A stretch of DNA of 18,071 nucleotides, taken from NCBI GenBank assembly GCA_943355045.1, contig CALRDY010000003.1, positions 1 to 18,071 of the forward strand, written 5' to 3'. Position 1 is the first letter of the stretch, and every line of letters starts with the position of its first letter. This document shows positions 7,276 to 13,611 of the stretch, in pieces. A program made the translations under genes and the position numbers. This DNA comes from Candidatus Nomurabacteria bacterium. GTDB lineage: Bacteria; Patescibacteriota; Minisyncoccia; Phycocordibacterales; Phycocordibacteraceae. The notes below the pieces were generated by a model. The model saw only the letters and a program-made list of their open reading frames with translations, was not told where the DNA came from and searched no databases.

Positions 7276-7635
7276 ATGATTATAGCAGGGCTATACCAAA
7301 AATGCAAAGACGGCATCGGGCGGGTGCCCCAGGATATGCTCAGTATCGCCATCCTGGTGCTCGCTGCATCCTTCAGTTTCGGATTGGGTTATCTTGCCGG
7401 TCTGGATGCCGGACGAACGGGTACTTTCTCGCTTGAAATGGCTTCCGACCCGCTTCCTCTCGCCACGACGGCTGAAACGGGACAGATTGTCGCTTCAAAG
7501 AACGGGACGAAATACTATTTCCCGGGATGTGCCGGAGCGGGCCGCATTTCGGACGCCAATAAGGTCTGGTTCGCCTCAGCCGCGGCCGCTGCGGCCGCGG
7601 GTTATGCTCCGGCAGCGAATTGTACCGCGCCGTAA
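7276..7635 (+). CDS. Membrane-anchored protein with Ada-like metal-binding C-terminal domain
   Basis: 119 residues of unknown function. Seen: a short N-terminal segment, one hydrophobic helix (about 21-41, MLSIAILVLAASFSFGLGYL), a linker, and a tail (71-116) reading VASKNGTKYYFPGC...NKVWFASAAAAAAAGYAPAANC. This resembles the Ada methyl-phosphotriester zinc-binding fold pattern (K.Y....C...I...N.V.F.S...A...GY.P...C) but keeps only two of the four cysteines, Cys85 and Cys116. The helix would put the tail outside the cytoplasm, so a role in DNA repair as in Ada is unlikely. Similar single-helix proteins are, to my recollection, frequent in CPR genomes. The alanine run is encoded by a GC-only inverted repeat (7580-7589 and 7591-7600). 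The start is supported by a -10 box 8 nt upstream. The LOG-family gene begins 20 nt after its stop. Confidence 0.7.
   Translation: MIIAGLYQKCKDGIGRVPQDMLSIAILVLAASFSFGLGYLAGLDAGRTGTFSLEMASDPLPLATTAETGQIVASKNGTKYYFPGCAGAGRISDANKVWFASAAAAAAAGYAPAANCTAP
7279..7287 (-). promoter_or_regulatory. Extended -10 promoter for rpmA
   Basis: Minus strand TGC TATAAT, a perfect consensus, 22 nt before the rpmA start. It lies inside the first codons of the divergent gene at 7276. It is the only clear case here with a leader of more than a few bases. Confidence 0.55.
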
Positions 7636-7637
7636 TC

Positions 7638-7646
7638 TGGTATCAT
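7638..7646 (+). promoter_or_regulatory. Extended -10 promoter for the LOG-family gene
   Basis: TGG TATCAT lies 9 nt before the ATG at 7656. It overlaps no coding sequence and supports that ATG over the upstream in-frame ATG at 7620. Confidence 0.45.
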
Positions 7647-7655
7647 TACGGTACT

Positions 7656-8429
7656 ATGCACGAGGATTCAGCACGCAACGCATCGGTCGCAAGTCCGTTG
7701 CTGGGCGATCCAAAGACTCATGCAGCGGCTGAACGACTGACGAAGATAGTGCACGAAGGGCGTCGCTCCATGCCGGAAGAACGTCCTCCCCTGGTCTGCA
7801 AGCCGCAGAAGATAGAGTCGTGGCGCGTCTTCAAGATCATGTCGGAATTCATCGAGGGGTTCGACATCATCCGTCGCTACGGACTCGCAGTATCTTTCTT
7901 CGGCAGCGCGCGGTCTACGCTCGGGGATAATTCCTACAAGGACGCTGAAGAGCTTGCACGACGGCTCTCGAAGAAGGGCTTCGCGGTCGTGACCGGCGGC
8001 AGCTCCGGTATCATGCAGGCGGCAAATAAAGGCGCTTTTGAGGCTGGCGGCGCGTCCGTCGGTCTCAATATCAATCTGCCGGACGTGCAGAATTACAATC
8101 CCTATCTGACCGAAAAATACGGTTTCGATCATTTCTTCGTGCGAAAAGTGATGCTGACCTACGCCTCCGAAGTGTACGTCTATTTCCCGGGCGGCTTCGG
8201 CACGCTCGACGAGCTTTTCGAGATCATTACTCTCGTGCAGACGAAGAAGATTCGCAAAGTCCCCATCATTCTCTTCGGGAAGGATTATTGGGAGCCGCTC
8301 ATCGGTTTTATCGAGAAGACTATCTATCAAGACCATGCGGCAATCGATAAAGAGGATATGGAGCTCCTCACGCTCGTCAATTCGGTCGATGAGGCGTACG
8401 ATTTTATTACTACGAACGTTTCTTGCTAG
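7656..8429 (+). CDS. LOG-family (TIGR00730-type) nucleotide phosphoribohydrolase
   Basis: Rossmann-fold protein of 257 residues from the chosen start. Seen: the two family motifs GGSSGIMQAANKGAFEAGG (114-132; consensus GG.PGIM.A..KGA) and PGGFGTLDELFEIITLVQT (178-196; consensus PGG.GT..E), with Arg163-Lys164 in FFVRKVML. Characterised LOG proteins cleave nucleoside 5'-monophosphates (cytokinin ribotides) to base and ribose 5-phosphate; many were once annotated as lysine decarboxylases. The N-terminal 60 residues are charged and extend beyond the minimal LOG core, which fits the longer bacterial subgroup. Here a nucleotide-salvage or clean-up role is more likely than hormone synthesis, but the substrate cannot be read from the sequence. 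The start at 7656 is favoured by the promoter at 7638-7646; an ATG at 7620 would overlap the upstream gene. Confidence 0.88.
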   Translation: MHEDSARNASVASPLLGDPKTHAAAERLTKIVHEGRRSMPEERPPLVCKPQKIESWRVFKIMSEFIEGFDIIRRYGLAVSFFGSARSTLGDNSYKDAEELARRLSKKGFAVVTGGSSGIMQAANKGAFEAGGASVGLNINLPDVQNYNPYLTEKYGFDHFFVRKVMLTYASEVYVYFPGGFGTLDELFEIITLVQTKKIRKVPIILFGKDYWEPLIGFIEKTIYQDHAAIDKEDMELLTLVNSVDEAYDFITTNVSC

Positions 8430-8501
8430 AGTAGTACGAAATATGGACTACAGCCAAAAGCGACTTTTAAACATCGCCCGTCGTGGAGGGAGGGGAAGGC
8501 A

Positions 8502-8510
8502 TGGTACGCT
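8502..8510 (+). promoter_or_regulatory. Possible extended -10 promoter for the small ORF at 8518
   Basis: TGG TACGCT lies 7 nt before an ATG, in the same arrangement as at the confident genes in this window. The hexamer itself is weak (TA...T conserved). Confidence 0.3.
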
Positions 8511-8517
8511 TTCTTCC

Positions 8518-8631
8518 ATGAGCCGAAAAAGAAGTTGGGCGAGAAATCTCGAAGTGTACGCATTCTGGACGGGCTTCATGAGCACGCTCATCAGTCTGGT
8601 ACAAGTCATTCTCATCGCTACCAGGAAATAG
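8518..8631 (+). CDS. Possible 37-residue single-helix membrane peptide
   Basis: Unrecognised small ORF starting MSRKRSWARNLEVYAFWTG: a basic N-terminus followed by one hydrophobic helix (about 16-34) and a short basic end. Support comes from an extended -10-like box 7 nt upstream, a terminator 30 nt downstream and an orientation that matches a membrane peptide with a positive-inside N-terminus. A purine-rich run (GGAGGGAGGGGAAGG, 8485-8499) lies upstream of the -10 and is too far away to be its Shine-Dalgarno. The frame stays open further upstream, and an ATG at 8443 would give a 63-residue form. It could also be non-coding, so confidence is low. Confidence 0.35.
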   Translation: MSRKRSWARNLEVYAFWTGFMSTLISLVQVILIATRK

Positions 8632-8661
8632 GCGGGCGGCGCGAAATACTCGATGGGGAAC

Positions 8662-8688
8662 AGGGCCGCAAGGCCCTTTTCTGGTTTT
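8662..8688 (+). terminator. Rho-independent terminator
   Basis: AGGGCC-GCAA-GGCCCT forms a 6-bp GC stem capped by a GNRA-type tetraloop, followed by TTTCTGGTTTT. It ends plus-strand transcription of the LOG gene and of the small ORF if that is real. Confidence 0.75.
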
Positions 8689-8708
8689 AGTTGACCGTCG
8701 CACAATAT

Positions 8709-8792
8709 ATCTTTTACGACGCGCTACTAGAGCGCGTCGTAAAAGATGGCAACATTTTGCAACCGTCAAAAGCACAGTCGCAAAATGTTGCC
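8709..8792. repeat. Two abutting perfect hairpins
   Basis: The first inverted repeat has 17-bp arms (8709-8725 ATCTTTTACGACGCGCT and 8731-8747) with a 5-nt loop, ACTAG. The second begins at the next base with 13-bp arms (8748-8760 GGCAACATTTTGC and 8780-8792) and a 19-nt loop. Both are perfect. Neither is followed by a T-run, so they are not ordinary terminators. They lie downstream of the plus-strand terminator and downstream of the minus-strand 60-residue gene. Function is unknown. Confidence 0.9.
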
Positions 8793-8843
8793 TGTACCAT
8801 CTCGCTCTCTATCTCTGTATGATGATATGTCGATTCAAAAATC

Positions 8844-9026
8844 CTAAATCTTGATTTGAGCGAAGTGAACAAGCCATTGCCAGGCTTGAGAGAGTAAATA
8901 TATGAGGTAGCCGAAATTTGCCTGGCCGGCGGGAGATTCGATAATCGTCTTGATCGAAATGCCGAAGAATGACAATGCGAGAACGAGGACGAATACCCAG
9001 AACAAGGTCTTTAGGATGGCATACAT
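8844..9026 (-). CDS. Small two-helix membrane protein of unknown function
   Basis: 60 residues starting MYAILKTLFWVFVLVLALSF. One strong hydrophobic helix (about 4-22) is followed by FGISIKTIIESPAGQANFGYL and a second, amphipathic or hydrophobic segment (about 38-54, ending QAWQWLVHF). I recall proteins of this pattern (SFFGIS...ESPAGQ.NF...LL.QAWQW) as recurrent in Parcubacteria genomes, which supports it as a real gene; no function is known to me. The frame stays open to a TTG at 9047, but the TATAAT at 9039-9044 overlaps those codons, so the ATG at 9026 is the start. Its neighbour upstream is the divergent DNA glycosylase gene; downstream are the paired hairpins. Confidence 0.7.
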   Translation of the reverse strand: MYAILKTLFWVFVLVLALSFFGISIKTIIESPAGQANFGYLIYLLSQAWQWLVHFAQIKI

Positions 9027-9038
9027 GGGGTTGCGAGT

Positions 9039-9044
9039 ATTATA
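9039..9044 (-). promoter_or_regulatory. -10 box for the 60-residue membrane protein
   Basis: A perfect TATAAT on the minus strand, 12 nt before the ATG at 9026. It fixes the start by excluding the upstream in-frame TTG. Confidence 0.5.
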
Positions 9045-9061
9045 CAACAGGAACGGGCCAG

Positions 9062-9070
9062 TGATACTAT
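9062..9070 (+). promoter_or_regulatory. Extended -10 promoter for the DNA glycosylase gene
   Basis: TGA TACTAT, 6 nt before the ATG at 9077, so +1 would coincide with the start codon. The last two bases of the hexamer begin an 18-bp palindrome (9069-9086) centred on the start codon. Confidence 0.5.
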
Positions 9071-9076
9071 CTCGGC

Positions 9077-9715
9077 ATGCCGAGATTTGTTCATAGTAAG
9101 CCGGGGAAAATCGCTGCTCTGAAGCACTTTAAGCGCGTTGATCCGCATTTTTATGCGGCAACAGCAGCGCAACACGCTTCTCTTCCCTCGCAGCTTCCGA
9201 TGCGGCGCACGCGCGCTGAACTTTTTTCCGCACTCGTATCCATCGTCATCGCGCAGCAACTCGGTACTGCGGCAGCCGATACTATTTTTGAGCGAGTGAA
9301 GAAAGTGTGCGGCGGACGGCTCTCTCCGGAATCGATCCTAAAGACTCGTCTTCCGGCATTTCGCAAAGCCGGACTGTCAGGCGCGAAGACGAAGGCGCTG
9401 AAAGCGGTTGCGGCAGCTGTGGATAACGAGTCGCTCGACCTCCTGGTATTAAAAAAGATTCCCGAGGCGGCTGCCTCTGAAATGCTTGTGCGCATATGGG
9501 GACTCGGTCCTTGGTCGGTCGAAATGTTTTTGATGCACTCGCTCGGTCGCAGTGATGTTTTTTCGTCGGGCGACCTGGGTCTCGTGCGCGCGATGGAGGC
9601 TATCTACCGTCTGCCGAAAAATGCGCCGCGCACTTCCCTGCTCGCTATTGCAGAAAAGTGGTCGCCGTACCGCACTTACGCTTCCCTTCTCCTCTGGCGC
9701 ACGAGAGATACATAA
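9077..9715 (+). CDS. DNA-3-methyladenine glycosylase, AlkA/HhH-GPD type
   Basis: Base-excision repair enzyme that removes alkylated bases; 212 residues. Seen: SALVSIVIAQQLGTAAADTIFERV (51-74), typical of the first HhH-GPD helices; the helix-hairpin-helix LVRIWGLGPWSVEMFLM (137-153); and SSGDLGLVRAM (163-173), where Asp166 is in the position of the catalytic aspartate of AlkA. It lacks the N-terminal beta domain of E. coli AlkA, as do many short bacterial and archaeal members. The start is supported by an extended -10 box. It ends 3 bp before the convergent M23 peptidase gene, with only a weak 6-bp hairpin (9704-9720) over the junction. Substrate range is inferred from the family. Confidence 0.9.
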   Translation: MPRFVHSKPGKIAALKHFKRVDPHFYAATAAQHASLPSQLPMRRTRAELFSALVSIVIAQQLGTAAADTIFERVKKVCGGRLSPESILKTRLPAFRKAGLSGAKTKALKAVAAAVDNESLDLLVLKKIPEAAASEMLVRIWGLGPWSVEMFLMHSLGRSDVFSSGDLGLVRAMEAIYRLPKNAPRTSLLAIAEKWSPYRTYASLLLWRTRDT

Positions 9716-9718
9716 TCT

Positions 9719-10981
9719 CTAAAGATACACGAGCGGGTCGAGATACGCGGCGGGGGGCGCAACCGGTATAGTCACGACTGCTTTATTTCGGCAGGTGTAT
9801 TGCTTGAACGAAACAGCTTCGGCGATATATACGCTCAAATGCAGATGAGGTCCTGTCGCATAGCCGGTATCGCCGGAAAACCCGATGACTTGGCCTGTGG
9901 AGACTGCGGCTCCTTTCTGTACACTGATATCGGAGAGGTGTGAGTAGAGTGTCGCGAGGCCGTTTTGGTGTTTAATGAGTACCCATTTCCCGTATTGGCA
10001 ATTCGGTACCGCGCCGTAATTAATCGCCAGTACGGTCCCTGAAAGCGCCGCTCGAACCGGGGTGCCGATCAATGCGCGGAAGTCTACGCCGTTATGCGTT
10101 CCGGAGACGTAGAGTCGCTGTGAAGATGACGTCTTACCGAAGAGTTGTGTCAGAGCTACGATACTGAGCGGCCAGCGCAGCACTCCTTTGCCTGCCGGAG
10201 GAATGCGGCTCGGGTCGAGCACATACTGAAGCCGCGATTCAAGTTCAAACATCGCCGCTTCGAAAGCGGCTTCTTCGGCTTTCTTACTCGCCACTATCTT
10301 CTGATAGGTGCTTTCTTGGTTCTTGGTGTCCGTGAGGAGTTTTTGTTGTGCCGTCTTTTGGATATCGGTAGATTTTTTCTGCAACGAAAGATCGTTCTGC
10401 AGGGAGACGAGTTTGGATTTCTCCGCAGCGACGTCATCACGATTGTTTGCGAGCGCGGTGCGCATGGCGCGCAGGTCGGCGATATCTTTCGCGAGCGCCC
10501 GGTTGAACTGTATCGTCTCGTCGGTCGCGCGCCAGGCTTCGCCGAAGGAGTCCGAAGAGATGATCCGTGCGGCGAGCGTCGTCCGTTCATCTTCGGCGAT
10601 GCTGCGGAGCGCTTTGGCTATCGCGTCCTGATTTGCGGCGATAGACGCCTCTTTATCGCCGATGGAGAGGGAGAGTTCTTTAATCGTGAGGTTCGCCGAG
10701 GCGATCTTGCTTTGCGTCACTTTAATCTGTGCCGCGAGCTGTTTTTGAGAGAGCGTGAGCGAACTGATAGTCGATTGCAGCGTATTTTTCTGCGTGCCGA
10801 GTGCGTCTAATTGTTTTTGGAATGCGGCGATTTCCGCCTCGAGCGCAGCACGCTGCTGCTTGTTCGCATCGATCTGCGTTTGGATGTCCGCCGCTGCATC
10901 GGCGAATGCGATATGAGGGATTCCGAGAACGAGTCCCGCAGAAAGCAGACAAAGCAGAAGCGGGAACCCGAGACGTGTCAT
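9719..10981 (-). CDS. M23 (LytM) peptidoglycan hydrolase or activator, EnvC-like
   Basis: Secreted wall protein of 420 residues. Domain order: signal peptide (about 1-28, cleavage near AFA-DAA), a long coiled coil (about 30-250, heptad-like Q/A/L-rich sequence), and a LytM domain (about 265-390). All zinc and catalytic residues are present: His296 and Asp300 (HNGVD), His348 (LYSHL), His379 and His381 (GPHLHLSVY). It could therefore cut peptide bridges itself, unlike E. coli EnvC, whose LytM domain is degenerate and only activates amidases. Cys328 and Cys397 may form a disulfide. The start codon overlaps the gltX stop (ATGA), which implies translational coupling. It is the last gene of the minus-strand wall cluster and probably acts in septum splitting or wall opening. 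Confidence 0.93.
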   Translation of the reverse strand: MTRLGFPLLLCLLSAGLVLGIPHIAFADAAADIQTQIDANKQQRAALEAEIAAFQKQLDALGTQKNTLQSTISSLTLSQKQLAAQIKVTQSKIASANLTIKELSLSIGDKEASIAANQDAIAKALRSIAEDERTTLAARIISSDSFGEAWRATDETIQFNRALAKDIADLRAMRTALANNRDDVAAEKSKLVSLQNDLSLQKKSTDIQKTAQQKLLTDTKNQESTYQKIVASKKAEEAAFEAAMFELESRLQYVLDPSRIPPAGKGVLRWPLSIVALTQLFGKTSSSQRLYVSGTHNGVDFRALIGTPVRAALSGTVLAINYGAVPNCQYGKWVLIKHQNGLATLYSHLSDISVQKGAAVSTGQVIGFSGDTGYATGPHLHLSVYIAEAVSFKQYTCRNKAVVTIPVAPPAAYLDPLVYL

Positions 10982-12336
10982 CCTTCGAGTATAGCAATAG
11001 CTTTCTGTACGCGCGAAAGCGCTTCCGCAGGACCGAGTATCGAAACGAGCGTGAAGGGGTCAGGTGAGCGCTCTTGTCCTGAAAGCGCGTAGCGCAGCGG
11101 CCAGAGGACCGCGCCGCGACCCCCCTTCCCTTTCGCTTCCTCAGCATCGGCAAGCGGCATAAGCGTCTCTTTTGCTGTCTCGGGAGAAACGCCCTCTGGG
11201 AGGGATTTTAGGGCCTCAGAGAGGCTTTCCAGGGCTGTTTTGGTCATTCCCGGATGGTCCGGAAGTTCTTTCGCGAGGAGTCGATCTCGCTCGATGTCCG
11301 GCACGCTGAAAATGCAGGAGAGCTCGCCCGAGAGCATGTCGCGGGCCTCCGAGAAGGTGCGCGCGCGCTCTTTCAGAAGCGGCACTGTCTTCCGTAGCTT
11401 CTCGTCTTCCGCCTGGCTAAATTGGCCAACACCTGGTGTTGGCCAATTTAGATTCGTGAGGAAGTCGTTGTCGGAGAGTGCACGCATCCAGTGCTGGTTT
11501 ACTGAGAACAATTTCACTTCATCAAACACCGCACCTCCCTTCTGTACGCGAGAGAGGTCGAAGATGTCGACGAGCTCGGGGAGCGTATAGAACTCGCGCT
11601 CTCCTCCCGGATTCCATCCTAGAAGCGCGAGATAATTGATGAGAGCTTCGGGTAGTATCCCCTGCTCGCGATAATGCTTAACCGAACTTTCGTGTTTACG
11701 CTTCGACATCTTACTCCTGTCTGACATAAGGATAAGTGGGATATGCGCGTATGCAGGCGTCCTGAAGCCAAGCGCGCGTTGGAGAAGAATGTGCCGCGGA
11801 GTGTTTGAAATATGATCTTCACCGCGAATGATGTGAGTAACGTTCTCATCCTCGTCGTCGACAACGACTGCGAGATGGTAGAGCGGATCATCTATCGAGC
11901 GAGCGATAACGAAATCGCCAAGCTCGGTCGTATCGAAACTAATCTCACCGCGGATGAGATCGGTAAATGCCACGGTCTCCCCTGGATTTTTTAGACGCAC
12001 AACCCGCACGGTCTTCGACGGGTCATCCTTTGCAGGCTCCTCGCTCTCATAGGCAAGATTTTTTTCTATCAATATACGCAAACACTCGGTATGTCGCGCT
12101 CTATGCTCAGACTGACGGAAACGATGGTCGGCATTGAGACCAAGCCACGCGAGCTCCTCAAAAATATCAGCTTCATACTCTGGCTTGTTACGCACCGCGT
12201 CAGTATCTTCGATACGCAAAATGAATTCACCACCTGCTTTACGTGTAAAGAGATAGCTGAAGAGCGCTGTGCGCGCAAGACCGAAATGAAGATAGCCGGT
12301 CGGGCTCGGAGCGATGCGTGTGATGATGGCAGTCAT
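10978..12336 (-). CDS. gltX: Glutamate--tRNA ligase
   Basis: Class I synthetase that charges tRNA-Glu; 452 residues from the chosen start. The first motif is IAPSPTGYLHFG (8-19, HIGH variant HFG) and the second is SKMSKRK (208-214). RIEDTD (41-46), HIIRGEDHISNTPRH (168-182) and GWNPGGEREFYTLPELVDIF (240-259) are family stretches. The start at 12336 (MTAIITRIAPSPTG) matches the family N-terminus; a longer frame to 12387 would run through the intergenic repeat element and is rejected. Residues 296-307 (LNWPTPGVGQFS) are encoded by a 35-bp perfect palindrome at the entrance to the helical anticodon-binding region. Whether the enzyme also charges tRNA-Gln depends on GlnRS/GatCAB, not visible here. 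It overlaps the M23 gene by 4 bp. Confidence 0.96.
   Translation of the reverse strand: MTAIITRIAPSPTGYLHFGLARTALFSYLFTRKAGGEFILRIEDTDAVRNKPEYEADIFEELAWLGLNADHRFRQSEHRARHTECLRILIEKNLAYESEEPAKDDPSKTVRVVRLKNPGETVAFTDLIRGEISFDTTELGDFVIARSIDDPLYHLAVVVDDEDENVTHIIRGEDHISNTPRHILLQRALGFRTPAYAHIPLILMSDRSKMSKRKHESSVKHYREQGILPEALINYLALLGWNPGGEREFYTLPELVDIFDLSRVQKGGAVFDEVKLFSVNQHWMRALSDNDFLTNLNWPTPGVGQFSQAEDEKLRKTVPLLKERARTFSEARDMLSGELSCIFSVPDIERDRLLAKELPDHPGMTKTALESLSEALKSLPEGVSPETAKETLMPLADAEEAKGKGGRGAVLWPLRYALSGQERSPDPFTLVSILGPAEALSRVQKAIAILEG
11417..11451. repeat. 35-bp perfect palindrome inside gltX
   Basis: The 17-bp arms CTAAATTGGCCAACACC (11417-11433) and the exact reverse complement (11435-11451) are separated by one base. 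It lies in frame in gltX, begins exactly at a codon boundary (residue 296) and adds about 12 codons without a stop. This suggests an inserted palindromic unit. Confidence 0.95.
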
Positions 12337-12342
12337 GATTCG

Positions 12343-12458
12343 TCCCGTTAGAAATAGGACGCGGACGACATTGCTCCCGCATCGCACCTATTCAAATACA
12401 TATCTATCATGGTTATAATCATACCTTACTAGCATCGTGTCCGCGATTTCTAACGGGA
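12343..12458 (-). repeat. Intergenic element 1 with TCCCGTTAGA terminal inverted repeats
   Basis: Occupies the gap between murG and gltX. The 13-bp terminal arms, TCCCGTTAGAAAT (12343-12355) and ATTTCTAACGGGA (12446-12458), are perfect; a further GCGGAC/GTCCGC match continues the stem after a small bulge. The murG TAG stop (12450-12452) lies inside one arm. The interior is AT-rich with possible -10 boxes for gltX (minus strand TATGAT and TATAAC near 12408-12418). It shares ends and length with element 2 at 14708-14826. Confidence 0.85.
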
Positions 12459-13592
12459 TTCGTGTGAGAGTGCGAGCGCGAGCACTTCGCCTGCGAGGAT
12501 GCGCGCGGCATCTGGGTCGGTAAAGCCTTCGGCGGCTGCGCCCATGCGCTTTGCGAGCGCGGGGTCGTTCAGGATGCGTTCTATCTCAGAGACCAGAATG
12601 TGCGGCGTGAGATTCTCCTCGTCGAGTACGATCGCGGCACCAGTCTTCGCGTACGCGTACGCATTGGTGCGCTGGTCGTGGCTAATTGATTCGGGAATCG
12701 GGATGAGGATCGCCGGCTTCTTCCAGAGACCGATCTCGGCGATGGAGTTGGCACCCGCGCGCGAGACGACGAGGCTCGCCACGCCCGCCGCTCGCTGGAG
12801 CGATATTTCCGAGAGATAATTGATGGGATTGTAGCGAGACGCATGCGGGTCCTTCCCGAGCACGACCTTTGCAATTCCTTGGACATCTTTGAAATTGGCT
12901 TGACCGGTTTGGTGGATGACATTTGCTCTCGCAACGAGGCGCGGGAGCGAAGTGAGCACCATCTCGTTTATCTTTACCGCGCCCTGAGAGCCGCCGAGGA
13001 TGAGGATGGTCGGAATATCTTTCTCGAGCCCGAGGTATTGCTGCGCGCCCTCGATTTCGACGCGCATGAGCGCCTTGCGGATGGGGATGCCGGTGCGGGC
13101 GATCCTGTCTTGCACGTTCTTCGGAAAATACTGAGCCGCGCTCTCGAAGGAGATCGCTATTTTCTTCGCGAATTTTGCGGCGAGCAGATTCGCTCGGCCC
13201 GGTTTGGCGTCTGATTCGTGGATGATGACCGGGATGCGGAGCAGGCGCGCGGCGAGCACGGTCGGCACGCTGCCGTAGCCGCCTTTGCTCACGACCACAT
13301 CTGGATACAGGCGAAACAGCGTGAAGAGCGCTGAAATGGTTCCGGCAAGCGTGACGAATGCATCGGTAATGTTTTGTACGGACGCGTAGCGGCGCATCTT
13401 CCCTGCCGGGACGCGGATGAAGGTAATGCCATTTTCGAAGAGAGCTTTCTCATCGAATGAATTCGGCGCGAGATAGTACAGCGCCGGCGCGATGAGTCGC
13501 TTTTCGCGAACGAGGTCATTGATCGCTTCGGCGATCGCGATAATCGGATAAAAATGCCCGCCCGTCCCTCCCCCCGTAAACGCAATGGTCAT
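12450..13592 (-). CDS. murG: UDP-GlcNAc:lipid I N-acetylglucosaminyltransferase MurG
   Basis: Peripheral inner-membrane GT-B enzyme that adds GlcNAc to lipid I to make lipid II; 380 residues. Seen: the N-terminal glycine loop TGGGTGGHFYP (6-16), VVSKGGYGSVP (100-110), HESDAKPGRAN (125-135), the C-domain loop LILGGSQGA (197-205) and SRAGANSIAEIG (277-288) with the acidic residue used for the sugar nucleotide. The start fits MTIAFTGGGTGG, with a perfect extended -10 (TGATATAAT) 6 nt upstream, so it can be transcribed as a leaderless message as well as from ftsW, whose stop is 19 bp away. The last codons and the stop run into the terminal repeat of intergenic element 1 (...HESR, TAG). Confidence 0.97.
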   Translation of the reverse strand: MTIAFTGGGTGGHFYPIIAIAEAINDLVREKRLIAPALYYLAPNSFDEKALFENGITFIRVPAGKMRRYASVQNITDAFVTLAGTISALFTLFRLYPDVVVSKGGYGSVPTVLAARLLRIPVIIHESDAKPGRANLLAAKFAKKIAISFESAAQYFPKNVQDRIARTGIPIRKALMRVEIEGAQQYLGLEKDIPTILILGGSQGAVKINEMVLTSLPRLVARANVIHQTGQANFKDVQGIAKVVLGKDPHASRYNPINYLSEISLQRAAGVASLVVSRAGANSIAEIGLWKKPAILIPIPESISHDQRTNAYAYAKTGAAIVLDEENLTPHILVSEIERILNDPALAKRMGAAAEGFTDPDAARILAGEVLALALSHESR

Positions 13593-13598
13593 ATGCGG

Positions 13599-13607
13599 AT
13601 TATATCA
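13599..13607 (-). promoter_or_regulatory. Extended -10 promoter for murG
   Basis: Minus strand TGA TATAAT, a full consensus, with exactly six bases to the ATG. It lies in the 19-bp ftsW-murG gap and is the strongest leaderless-type promoter in the window. Confidence 0.6.
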
Positions 13608-13611
13608 GTTT

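Larger units (their letters stand above)
8430..8843. other. Mostly non-coding interval with regulatory structures
   Basis: Between the LOG-family gene and the 60-residue membrane protein gene there is no recognisable conserved gene. It holds a possible 37-codon gene (8518-8631), a terminator (8662-8688) and two abutting hairpins (8709-8792). The remaining 50 nt (8793-8843) show nothing recognisable apart from a pyrimidine-rich run at 8800-8815. Confidence 0.6.

Noticed and set aside
9027..9047. TTG start extending the 60-residue protein by seven codons
   Set aside because: Those codons overlap the TATAAT promoter box, so they would not be transcribed.
9704..9720. AGAGAT-ACATA-ATCTCT hairpin over the convergent glycosylase/M23 stops
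   Set aside because: A 6-bp AT-rich stem without T-tracts; not convincing as a terminator.
12337..12387. Upstream extension of gltX
   Set aside because: It runs through the intergenic repeat arm and adds residues before the conserved MTAIITRIAPSPTG start.
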